From positions 97,520,701 through 97,584,700 of the forward strand of contig OX104134.1 of assembly GCA_944470555.2 (NCBI GenBank): a stretch of DNA of 64,000 bases, written 5' to 3'. Below the pieces are notes generated by a model, which made no database searches, had not been told where the DNA came from, and saw only the letters and a program-made list of their open reading frames with translations. This stretch comes from Heterobilharzia americana. Lineage: Eukaryota > Platyhelminthes > Trematoda > Strigeidida > Schistosomatidae. The translations under genes were made by a program, and so were the position numbers. This document shows positions 37,601 to 44,273 of this stretch, one piece after another; position 1 is the first letter of the stretch, and each line of letters begins with the position of its first letter.

Positions 37601-40257
37601 AGTGGAGATCAAGTAAAAAACTTAGATGGAAGTTATGACAGTGAGTATGCAGAACAAAAACCACTAGTTGCTGTTATCACATATAACAGCTTTCTGTAGA
37701 TCTTAACACAGTTGTGTTAGACTGAGTAGAAAATGTAGATTGATATAATATACTTGCTCAGATTATCCTTTACAGTCACAAGACGTTTGATTGATGGAGC
37801 AAGGTGAAGCTTTTAAGTCGTGGAGGAATATAGCTACTATGAGGTGCGATAGCTTGCATCCATCCTCACACTGTGATGCTGGCTCTTCAGTTGATACTGA
37901 TTGACTGTGAGATAGCAGTAATGTTTGTGACCGAAGACCCAATTTGGTCATTACATTATCATTTCAAGGTAGTATTCATCGCGGGCTGACATCGATTGGA
38001 GAACCAGTGAAGACCTAGTAGCGCTCGACAGCTGTTCTATCCTAGGGTAGGACCCTCAACAGTGTGCACCCCCAACATCGTAAGGGATCCGACCCAGGAC
38101 CCTCAGGTTTCGCAGTGAGCACGTTACCACGTGTTCAGATCCCTAGGTGTGAAATTATGTGACTGTAAATAACTTGTGAACGACTATAGATCCTAAGATT
38201 TCAAAAACTTTTGGTCAGACTATATCCTTTTCAATCCTCACAAAGGTAATTCTCGGTTTCATCATAAACCGAAATGATTGACAATTCTTGATGGATTGAA
38301 CAGAAATTTCGACGAAAGAAACGTCCGTCAGTCAATGAAGTAGTAAACTTACACGAACAAGGACGCGCTATAAATGCCAATGGATCACCTGTCCTTATGT
38401 CCAATAATTAATAGAAAAATAAACAGCACTAAAAAAAAAAGAATTAGCGAACGCTAGTTTGTGTTACATAGTGACTGGTGTCCTCGAGATATTAGTAGCA
38501 CCAGTAACAACCGGCTATCTATGGGATGCTCTTAAAACAACCACAGTGGTACAAACTCATTCACCTTTCATCTATGCGGTAAAGATGTGGTCGATATATT
38601 CATTGAGAAGTCTGAAACTTGATATTCTTGGGTTTGTTACTCCAGAATTCCAATTAGGCGATGGATGATTACGAAATCTAGAAGTTCAGAGAGGATCTTC
38701 GTCAAGCAAATCTATTCTATGCTTATCGCACAATGATTTTCCTGTTTTATCCAAGACTGGGGCAATCAATTGAGATCGATCACAGTATCACGTCTAGCTA
38801 ATACCTTGATCAGTCTAACTAATCATCCTGGAAAGCTGATGTTGAACATTTCTGAAGTTTTGAACAAGGTAAAGCAGTCGATGAAAACGTAAGCATAAAT
38901 CAATTTAAACGGTTTCAGAAATTATATAAAAAGATATGTAAGCGAACAATACTGTTTCCCATTAGATCTCATCAGGCTTCACTCTAATACACATAACTTT
39001 CAATGTATTTATAGAATATCAATCTGCTTTGGTCAGGGAAAACCTAGTGAATGAACTTGCTTGTGAATTTTAGGATTTACTTCTTCCCCTTTTTATTTTG
39101 TCACCCCACTCACATCTCTACTATATTCACATTCAGATTTTATTTATTCACCACCTTCATCTTCCAGTATCATACAATCTTATAGTCCTTTTGAATCTTT
39201 GACCTGCTTTAATGTTGTTGCTCATATTATCCCATCGTTGAGTGGACCGAACTGATCGGTCTATATTGACCTATAGGTTCCTGCGCAGATGCTTCAATAT
39301 TGCCTGTTTGAATTATGTATTAATGATGGATAGTGGCTAGCAGTGGAATCCAGTACGCGCATTCCGTCCTATTTAGGACTCATCAGCTGGATGTACTCGC
39401 CTCGCAGTGTGCCGGACGTTGTTCTCGCCAAGACTTGAACTCGAGATCGATCGCCTTAAACGCCAGAGCGTTATCCACTGTACCACCAATTCACGATAGA
39501 TACTTCTTGTGTGACGTGTGTAGTTTTGATGTTGTTCTTTGTATTATCCCGTCGTCCGGTGGACTGAATTAATCAATCTCTATCGGCAGATGGGCTCCCG
39601 CGCGGAATCCTTGATACTGACTGTGTTTGAATCATATATTAATGATGGAATAGCACCGCTGACAGGGAGGCAAGTATATCCATCTGATGAGTCCCAAATA
39701 GGATGAAACGCGCGTCGTGGATTCCACTGCTAGCCACTATCGATCATTAATATTTGACCTACTTTGTGTACCTGTCTGAACACCTGTTTACTTTGTCATG
39801 CCGTTCTGAACATTCTTATTAACCCTTATACAATCCGTATCCTTGATTTCGTTGTCTCACAAATTACCTTTATTGGTTGATGTTTCATAAACATGTTGAA
39901 AAATGTGTATATTTGAGTGAAGCTTGATGAGATCTAGTTGAAAACAATATTGTTCCTCTAGGTGTCAAACAATTTTTACATTCTTCAGCATCTAAAAATA
40001 TTAAATTTACTGAATATTACAGGAAATGATAAAACGCGTTCATAATTAACAGAAATACAAAAAATGACAAGGCATCTCACTTTTAGTTCATACTGACGAA
40101 AAAATATGAGTGACTTGAACAGATACAGAGCTTCATCAATAATGTCTCTTTCCAAATCTAGATTCATAGGTGCGGGCCCCCGGAATTTCGTCCGTAAAGG
40201 TAACAGAGCCATATTTCCTATAGTAGATGGAGCAGGCACGAATTCTGAATGGTAAGC
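25632..40257 (-). CDS. ARPC3: ARPC3, actin-related protein 2/3 complex subunit 3 (p21), lacking exon 1
   Basis: A subunit of the seven-protein Arp2/3 complex, which nucleates branched actin filaments in the cytoplasm. Four minus-strand exons (40081-40257, 34685-34753, 29185-29412, 25632-25697) join in phase 0 at every junction, with AG acceptors and GT donors. They give 179 residues, against about 178 for the whole vertebrate protein. Family signatures appear in order: IGNMALLPLR and KFRGPAP, then SEADRVLVYLVLYILECLRK, then FDIPGDPDFP, NNMYAKPKN and GYLTQLRQELGVRLLDKV, then the terminal SKWWLCFGKRRF. Only the start (a Met-Pro-type exon before the acceptor at 40258) was not found and may lie above 40.3 kb. 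The introns are 3487, 5272 and 5327 bp and are full of mobile elements. No frameshift or stop was seen in the exons, so the gene looks functional. Confidence 0.93.
25860..26930. other. ARPC3 intron 4 sequence, no feature
   Basis: AT-rich intron DNA in which I see no coding or repeat signal. Confidence 0.5.
26935..27100 (-). mobile_element. tRNA-like SINE, family 1, copy 1
   Basis: On the minus strand it starts with GGAGCTACGGCCCATTGGTT, an A-box-like region. A B-box-like GAGTTCAAGTTCC follows, then ACCCAAACCTAGGTTTGGGT and a tail ending in CTATTGTGTG-like sequence. The same order appears at 28915, 36175, 49600 and 51825. It is non-autonomous and would be transcribed by RNA polymerase III. 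Confidence 0.65.
27600..27790 (+). mobile_element. Possible tRNA-like SINE of another family
   Basis: It contains a good A-box-like TGGCTCAGTGGTAACG near 27628, but the B box expected about 40 bp later is poor (GGCTCGGGCCTC). There is no second copy in this window, so the call is tentative. Confidence 0.3.
27975..28135 (-). mobile_element. tRNA-like SINE, family 2 (hammerhead-bearing), copy 1
   Basis: It has the family 2 tail (TGATTTCAGTCCATGATGAAT on the minus strand) and hammerhead block. Its tRNA-like head is lost, and it ends in AATCAATAAAT-type sequence shared with the copy at 33494-33667. Confidence 0.55.
28041..28086 (-). ncRNA. Hammerhead-like motif in SINE family 2, copy 1
   Basis: On the minus strand the parts follow in order: stem I GCACTT, CTGAGGA, stem II GTCC, loop CACACAA, GGAC, then TAAAC in place of GAAAC, AGCT, triplet GTC, and CAGTGC pairing with stem I. 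The G-to-T change in the GAAA box and one stem I mismatch suggest it is inactive. Confidence 0.55.
28265..28445 (+). mobile_element. tRNA-like SINE, family 2, copy 2
   Basis: A tRNA-like head (CCAATGGCTCCATGATAACG, then a B-box-like GAGTTCGACCC) is followed by the hammerhead block at 28351-28382 and a tail ending GATGTCAGTCCATGATGAAT. It is the best preserved head of this family in the window. Confidence 0.6.
28351..28382 (+). ncRNA. Hammerhead-like motif in SINE family 2, copy 2, with stem II deleted
   Basis: It reads GCACTG, CTGAGGA, then directly CGAAAC with no stem II. AGTT, GTT and CAATGT follow. Loss of stem II would abolish folding. Confidence 0.5.
28915..29060 (+). mobile_element. 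tRNA-like SINE, family 1, copy 2
   Basis: The 3' half is clear: TATGGGGTTTGGGCAGTTAGG, then TAGTATCATTAGTC and GTGTGGCCCTTTGCCTATTG, ending in GTGCACAAGGTT. The head is degraded. Confidence 0.6.
29185..29412 (-). CDS. ARPC3: ARPC3 exon 4
   Basis: 76 codons in phase 0. The acceptor GTTTTAAG before TGT CCC gives the expected KC junction with exon 3. It ends GPPSK before the donor GTAAAT. It contains FDIPGDPDFP, YAKPKN and RQELGVRLLDK. Confidence 0.93.
29797..31959 (+). CDS. Penelope-like retroelement polyprotein (reverse transcriptase plus GIY-YIG endonuclease), uninterrupted
   Basis: A 720-codon frame encodes a Penelope-like element protein that would copy its RNA and insert the copy using its own endonuclease. 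Motifs by residue: RPDKGSGVVI 165-174; LYGLPKVHKP 241-250; palm motif A FDVNSLFTNVP 311-321; motif B GVAMGSPLGPLLADIFM 372-388; the catalytic YVDD 408-411; FLDI 450-453; YRKPTWTGQYLNY 468-480; and the GIY-YIG region with CTCGDTYIGRT near 615-625, SEH 634-636, a TGH block at 669-671 and EALAI 695-699. The frame stays open upstream of this ATG back to a TAA at 29719-29721, with protein-like sequence (NLTKSHVENGQDKLHD), so the true N-terminus may start earlier. It lies antisense inside ARPC3 intron 3. All catalytic residues look intact, unlike every other element here. Terminal repeats were not delimited. Confidence 0.92.
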   Translation: MLLLHINVSNILSDLSIICRLKFLQFCSNVILKKKANMHQKLTSSLDSKNHINHFPVNPDKYVTNLSTVTLSTYQKEALSLGLKFCVPRKQSSDLATHAQFENLYNQLKPLVPTSIEDQGWLKAKMVDIAHQFCDSHQNQKSILTSEHFRAMKELRENPDIIILRPDKGSGVVIMDKIEYKCKMSSILEDENKFTKDCSSEDVQLLQGTVTANLVKLLEMNVITSQKFALLKPTESRFPHLYGLPKVHKPNNPLRPIMSMCKSPTHKLAQWLVELLDPIKKQFCKYSLKDTFEVIKCLEHVNIKSKFMCSFDVNSLFTNVPLVKTIDILCGYISVHKFPIPITLDHLKQLLLLCTNNIKFTFEGEHFRQVDGVAMGSPLGPLLADIFMSHVENLAENLIDQAHLYRRYVDDILIICENSNQATSILNRLNEVQNSISLTCVREEDDCLPFLDILISRRQDGSIKRSIYRKPTWTGQYLNYHSFCPVQYKRTLVRCLFSRIQRICTEDTLEDERGTLTDILLENNYPSTFIRQNKISRASKLELQSVPKKDVFISLPYKGDSQSAILKQRLNAAVRRTYYAARVRVIETTKPLYSPKPPQHVNDNVTSHCIYQFKCTCGDTYIGRTNRSMQVRASEHIPKWLQKQIKSPEPINVSNRRPSSSIAKHIIETGHKIDVATSFTPIYKTCWGGILKFVEALAITRLKPPLCVHKQFVVTLNLPW
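32510..32797 (-). CDS. Unidentified membrane-protein-like open frame in ARPC3 intron 3
   Basis: About 95 codons are open to a TAG at 32510, with an upstream TGA at 32798-32800 and no ATG near the start. After a charged stretch (ELKLVKAREQ) come two or three hydrophobic segments, around CALVFIFALHLSAVF and LTGIIGGYLFWLLVLGIY, joined by a conserved-looking RETIQGVQVLGSLGSIDNIA loop. The protein ends FKNLYLPLPN. It looks like the last exon of a polytopic membrane protein. I do not recognise the family. It could be a nested gene on the same strand as ARPC3, or a fragment carried there. Possible acceptors exist (ATTAG, AAAAG) but none is clearly best. Confidence 0.4.
   Translation of the reverse strand, partial: KKSHHELKLVKAREQCALVFIFALHLSAVFIHNLIRETIQGVQVLGSLGSIDNIAQLTGIIGGYLFWLLVLGIYKPLSCAANGLKFKNLYLPLPN
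32893..32940 (-). ncRNA. Degenerate Smα-type hammerhead
   Basis: On the minus strand, stem II GTCC/GGAC and the GAAAC box are kept. The CTGATGA box has decayed to CTCACGG and the triplet is GCT. It is expected to be inactive. Confidence 0.6.
33494..33667 (-). mobile_element. tRNA-like SINE, family 2, copy 3, with inverted ends
   Basis: It carries a B-box-like GGGTTTGACCCC and a hammerhead-like block at 33539-33569. The ends are mutually inverted: AAGTTGTTATTGATCACGGAC at 33501-33521 and GTCTGTGATGAATAACAACT near 33627-33646. The other copies do not show both inverted ends clearly. Confidence 0.6.
33539..33569 (-). ncRNA. Hammerhead-like motif in SINE family 2, copy 3, with stem II lost
   Basis: Stem I is perfect (GCACTG with CAGTGC) and CGAAAC is present, but the CTGAGGA box reads CTAAGG and stem II is missing. 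Confidence 0.5.
34344..34418 (+). tRNA. tRNA-like sequence, probably a pseudogene or SINE head
   Basis: A-box TAGCTCAGTTGG and B-box GGTTCGAATCC are both perfect and correctly spaced, and the D stem and four of five T-stem pairs form. The acceptor stem pairs poorly (GACCTCG against TACAGTC) and the anticodon stem has mismatches, so no anticodon can be assigned. It lies in ARPC3 intron 3, 340 bp before exon 3 on the opposite strand. Confidence 0.5.
34685..34753 (-). CDS. ARPC3: ARPC3 exon 3
   Basis: 23 codons in phase 0, between the acceptor TTGTAG and the donor GTATGC. It encodes the helix SEADRVLVYLVLYILECLRK followed by LQK. It is too short to stand out as an open frame and was found by matching to the family. 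Confidence 0.93.
35840..36060 (-). mobile_element. Fragment of SR3-like RTE retrotransposon
   Basis: It aligns by eye with 47870-48110 in the same orientation, including TTTGGATG, ACTACAGCAGACG, TTTCCCCAGGATGAG and the CTTCATGTCCTCATCTTCC stretch. That region is the end of the endonuclease domain in the longer copy. It is a small isolated remnant inside ARPC3 intron 2. Confidence 0.6.
36175..36345 (-). mobile_element. tRNA-like SINE, family 1, copy 3
   Basis: Antisense copy with TTGTGCACATTGGTGCAGTA at its plus-strand left end, then TAATGATACTACCTGG, AACCTCGGTAGGTGG and AACCCGTGACCCA. It is moderately diverged. Confidence 0.6.
36654..36703 (+). ncRNA. Smα-type hammerhead with a stem II insertion
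   Basis: Stem I ATCCAG/CTGGAT is perfect, and the CTGACGA and GAAAT boxes and GTC triplet are present. An extra AATA splits the left strand of stem II (GTC, AATA, CC), so folding of stem II is uncertain. Confidence 0.7.
37960..38155 (-). mobile_element. tRNA-like SINE, family 2, copy 4
   Basis: On the minus strand it reads GTGGTAACGTGCTCACTGCG (A-box region), GGGTCGGATCCC (B-box region), then the hammerhead block and GATGTCAGCCCGCGATGAAT. The head-block-tail order is the same as in copy 2. Confidence 0.6.
38021..38066 (-). ncRNA. Hammerhead-like motif in SINE family 2, copy 4
   Basis: It reads CACTG, TTGAGG, GTCC, TACCCTA, GGAT, AGAAC, AGCT, GTC, GAGCGC. Stem II survives, while both core boxes and stem I carry substitutions. 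Confidence 0.5.
39348..39392 (-). ncRNA. Smα-type hammerhead, GAAA box mutated
   Basis: Stem I ATCCAG/CTGGAT, box CTGATGA and stem II GTCC/GGAC are intact. The GAAA box reads GGAA and the triplet is GTA. The core change should strongly impair cleavage. Confidence 0.75.
39678..39722 (+). ncRNA. Smα-type hammerhead ribozyme, all core boxes intact
   Basis: Stem I ATCCAT/GTGGAT pairs fully with one G-U. CTGATGA is at 39684-39690, stem II is GTCC/GGAT with one G-U, GAAAC is at 39705-39709, and the triplet GTC ends at 39716, the predicted cleavage point. Helix III is minimal, as in schistosome hammerheads. This is the copy in the window most likely to self-cleave. Confidence 0.8.
40081..40257 (-). 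CDS. ARPC3: ARPC3 exon 2 (first coding exon found)
   Basis: 59 codons in phase 0, starting AYHSEF after the acceptor TTATTAAG and ending RQYELK before the donor GTGAGA. It carries the conserved GNMALLPLR and FRGPAP blocks. Confidence 0.93.
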
Positions 40258-40749
40258 CTTAATAAAAAAATAAAAGTACAACTAGTTAGCCGGAATCTTA
40301 ATTAATCTTAATTTAATAGCTACACAAAACAAGAAAACAGAGCAGTCAACTAAAATAGTAGCAACAAAGTTATACTTTTGCATTTGTTGCTTGTATTGTC
40401 TTGCATTAAGCTCCAGAGGGGAAAATGTTTATTTGGGTCGGTTTTTAAAACAAATACGAGAGCTATGAAGTCACCTAGACAAACTGCTCTTTTCTTCGTT
40501 AGTAAAACTCACAGATACCTGAAAATATAAGAAAAAACAAACCACGCAATTAAAGGACACAAGGAGGGAAAACGATGTAGATAACTACCAGGAGGTATGA
40601 AACACATCTTAAAAAGCATTGGAAAAAAGACTTGTGGAACGGATGATGGAAGGACAAAAGATGAGGCGATAGGAAAGACACACTAGTAAAATAGATGGCA
40701 AGTAAAAGGTTTATTGTGAGCAATGAAAAAGGAAGGGGACATGTTGTTT

Positions 40750-41380
40750 ACAGTAACTAAAACCAAGATAAATTAGCTTGGTGACACTTTCGAAACCGAC
40801 CAGCTGAAGGTGGACCCAGTACATGGTCAAGGTTTAGGGGCTCGAATTCTCAAGCTACTAGCAACTTATCAGTAGTTCGAAGATCCGACCACAGATTGTT
40901 GACTTAATCCTCAATAGCAGGGTGCCGCATTTTCGATTAGATAAGACGACTAATTTTCTACCTACCTCACCAAAAATACATTGTTTGTACTTCCGCGTAT
41001 CAGATATATGCATAAAAACCAGGCAAGCGTGACAAACCTTAAACATGTTTGAGAGCTTGTAACATTGTAGTTCTTTCACAAGAGCTTTAAATCGTCTGCA
41101 TACTTTATGTCCGCAAGCGCGGGTCTTACGAAAAGACTCAAGCGTGAAGAGACAGACTTCTATGACCACTTCTATGGTAGATTACATACAATGAAGAGTG
41201 GTCGTTTTCGATGGACGTTACTCGGCGAAGATAATTTACTTGATACCCCATCATAGACTTCATTACAAAGCCCTCACCGGACATTGCCAAAAGACCTTCT
41301 AGTTGAGGGAGTAAAACGCTACCCTTAGGTCAAGAAATAGTGTCAGTATCAAACAATTGTAAGTATGGATCAGTTCACAA
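40750..41380 (-). mobile_element. Decayed CR1-like reverse-transcriptase fragment
   Basis: On the minus strand one frame contains DIKYADDLKLL (near 41110-41080), the catalytic box layout of CR1-type elements, after a loosely palm-like stretch at 41250-41160. Frames are broken throughout and the ends are guesses. Confidence 0.35.
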
Positions 41381-42039
41381 GTATGGCGGAACGAAGATGT
41401 TATCGATCCACTCACAACCAAGACTAAAACCTACCTGTTTTTCTTGAGATTGAAATTCCTGAGCTCCAACTATTATGTTGTTTCAATGAGGAAAGAACGG
41501 ACAGAATTTCATAGTAAAACGACGCACATACGTTAACCGCATCCAAACTAAAACTACATACCTTAGTCAAGATAAAGGAGAATGTATACACAACTAAATC
41601 ACTTATCTTAGATCTATAAAAACGTCAAATCAACAAAGATTCGAGAAAAGAGAGTTGCGAAACAATACAGTAGAATCATAGCGCTGATCATAGATATAAT
41701 ACTCTTTATCTGGACTAAGAAACGTCATTTTGTCCTGAGCAGACGATGAACAGGAGGTGCAACAAAATGAAAACATTCTATCCTGCAAATCTCTTTTTAC
41801 CTTCTTACTTCATATTTATTAAATAAACAACGTGTGACATTATGCAATTTTTATTATTGACAACAAATCCTAAGCTTTCGCATTCCAGCAGTTAGACACA
41901 CAAAATCAAAGTAGAAACTCACATATGAGTGCACCAGTCACAGTTTCCACACTTGACAAACACACACGAAGAACACGTGGATAGAAAAAGTGATATCCAT
42001 GTAGACAAAGTTGTGTGAGAGAATAAGCAATTTGGAGAT

Positions 42040-43115
42040 AGAGGTCAGTGCAAATATTCAAGTTTTAGAAGACGTCAAGGAGTGAATACATCTGTGCCAT
42101 CGTGACTCATTTTCAGCCATGTCACCAAGAGTCCTCAACCACTGGTTCCTATCGTCTTGGGAATAGCAGCTAGACAGTCTACATCTCCCTAAACGGCTCA
42201 CACGAACAGGTAGGAACTTCATGGGCTGGTGCTACGTCTTGGTCTGACCATCCTGAGTCTTCTGCTAAACTAATCCGGTCTCCCCTAGCATTAAACAAGT
42301 TGTCTGTTTTGCTTAGTAGCCTTCGCCTAACCTCAACACTTCTGACACGGTGGTTCCAGCAAACGCAAGCAATACTGCGAAGACTCCTATGATCGAAACC
42401 TTGTAACCGCTTCGTGTCTTCTACTTCCAACGGCCATGTCTCATAGCCGTATAACAGGATAGAACGGACTGCAGTGCATTATACTCGTCCTTTGGTAGAT
42501 AGCCGAATAACTCGCCAGTTCGCGCCATAGATAAAACAAGTTGGCAAATGCTGAACTGGGCTTCTTTATCCAAGTCGAGATTTTGTCAGCAACCAGCCAG
42601 TTCAGCGGGCTGATGCAACTCCCCGAGTAAGTGAAGTAGTCGACATATTCCATCACTTCTCTCCCTACCACTAAACTGGGAGTATTCCCATCAGACCAGT
42701 CCTGAAGTATCATCTTACATTTGACAGGTGCGAGATGTATGCCAAACATACTCAGATTTCTGCTCAATGAGTTCAGAAGACGCTGCATTTTGTCAGCGTC
42801 ACCTAGTAGGACAATGTTGTTTGCATACTCCAAATCAACCAGATGTCCTACAAGCAGATCAATCCCTGAGAAGTCAGAGCTGCCATCTAAGGTTACGTCC
42901 ATTAGTACGTCTATAACGAAGTTAAACAGCAGCAGCTATTGCGCGCATCCCTGGTGGACACCACACATTCGTCAATTTCTGCGACAACTCTTAATGAGTT
43001 CTTAAACGACTGCATGAGTTCGAGTAGAGAACTCTGATAAGCTTTATATATTTTACCGGTACTCAATTCAGTCAGACAATGCCACAGCACCTCACGGTCT
43101 ACAGAGCCAAATGAC
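42040..43115 (-). mobile_element. 5'-truncated SR3-like RTE retrotransposon
   Basis: The frames read KASFGSVDREVLWHCLTEL near 43110, then LVDLEYANNIVLLGDADKMQ (the YADD box decayed to YANN) near 42830-42770, and VMEYVDYFTYSGSCISPLNW near 42640-42580. AVGSRRHEAVTRF-like sequence follows near 42430, and then the 3' UTR to about 42040. The reverse transcriptase core is inactivated and the endonuclease half is absent. Confidence 0.75.
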
Positions 43116-43200
43116 GCCTTCATCATCATCATCATCAATATCAACATAGGACCAGGCATTACTGCGTAACGGTCCGAGTCGCCACACTTCATATCAGTAC
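43116..43200 (-). mobile_element. 3' end of another SR3-like element with ATG-repeat tail
   Basis: It matches the last bases of the element at 43430-44088 (CACACTTCATATCAGTAC and AACATAGGACCAGG on the plus strand) and ends in a CAT/ATG repeat abutting the truncated element to its left, the usual short-repeat tail of RTE elements. Confidence 0.6.
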
Positions 43201-43429
43201 ACCAAGAACAGTTTCTTTATTCTTTTAAGTGAACTTATTCACTACTATCTTAGTCTTTTCCTCATGTTACGCTTCCTTACCATCAGCTTTCATATCCATA
43301 TTGTTACCTATACCGATAAATATTTGAACCTAAACAACACTTACCGTAGTGCTTAGGTTAACAAGAGATCTACTCAAGTGGATTCCATAAACCCGTCTAT
43401 GAAGCCGTTGACTGTTCATCGTCATCATC

Positions 43430-44273
43430 CACCCAAATCAACATAGGACCAGGTATTACTGCGTAGCTGTCCGAGTTGCCACATCTCATATCAGTACATC
43501 AAGAACAAGGCAGTGAAGAAGAAGATGAAGAAAAGATATCCCAGTCAAAAGAAATATAAAGTACGAAAAGAGAGAAAGGAAGAATGAGAAAATGGAGTGA
43601 TTCGGTATGGCGTCGTTAAGATGAGGATTATGTGAGCATACATCTGCGTCACTGACATCGGTTCTGAGCCATATCACCTAGTCTCCAACCACTGGTTCCT
43701 CTCGTCCAGCAGACCCCAACCGGTTAGTCTGCATCGCCCCACATGGCTCAAACCAACAGTCACCGACTTCGTACATTGATGCCATGTTTTAGTCCGGCTA
43801 CCTCGAGCCTTTTTCCAGTCTGAACCTACTTCGGTAAACATTGTGTGACGAGACGGATGGTGACTAGACATATGTAACACATGTGCCAACTATCTCAGTC
43901 GATGAAGGTTCACAACTGTGTCAAGTGACTTACCTCTTCTCCCTAAAACTCCACACCTGACGTCTGCATTACTCACGTGGTGACACCACGGAATACGGCC
44001 TATAATACGAAGGCGATGGTGGTCAAACACCTGAAGCCTTCTCATGTCTTCCACCTTCAATGGCCATGTTTCGCAGCCATAGAGTAGACGTCTTCAGGTC
44101 AAGAAGTATGGCAAGTATCTGCTGCCGGCATGCCTGTTTCAGAATCTGTCGGAGGGAAAAATATGATCTACGCACCCTCGTTCAGGCCTGAAACCTGCCT
44201 GGTTCCCTCGAGTCTGCTGTTCTCGAGCTCCAATTAGGCGTCAGATAACCATGGATTCTACGATACTACACAA
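43430..44273 (-). mobile_element. 3' part of an SR3-like element split by an SR2-like insertion
   Basis: After the nested element the host frame resumes with RLIGAREQQTRGNQAGFRPE and GCVDHIF (44240-44150), the usual RT block. It then jumps near 44090 directly into the C-terminal block at WPLKVEDMRR-like sequence, losing the whole palm. From 44088 down to 43474 it is nearly identical to 18018-18632. The 3' end carries a GAT/ATG repeat tail near 43415-43430. Confidence 0.75.

Larger units (their letters stand above)
39222..39765 (-). mobile_element. Smα-type SINE array: tandem units plus an inverted hammerhead
   Basis: Two direct-repeat segments, 39225-39345 and 39535-39660, share TTATCCC, GTGGAC, TAATCAATC/TGATCGGTC, CAATATTG and ATTAATGATGGATAGTGG-like stretches about 312 bp apart, close to the known Smα unit length. 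Between them, on the minus strand, lie a hammerhead (39348-39392) and a tRNA-like polymerase III promoter. That promoter has an A box TGGTACAGTGGATAACGC and a B box GAGTTCAAGTC (about 39435-39497). A second hammerhead faces the other way at 39678-39722. This is the most complete Smα-like locus in the window. Confidence 0.75.

Noticed and set aside
40258..43200. ARPC3 first exon candidates such as ATGCCTGG on the minus strand near 43150
   Set aside because: That site lies in a retroelement tail and its GT would give the wrong phase for the exon at 40257.
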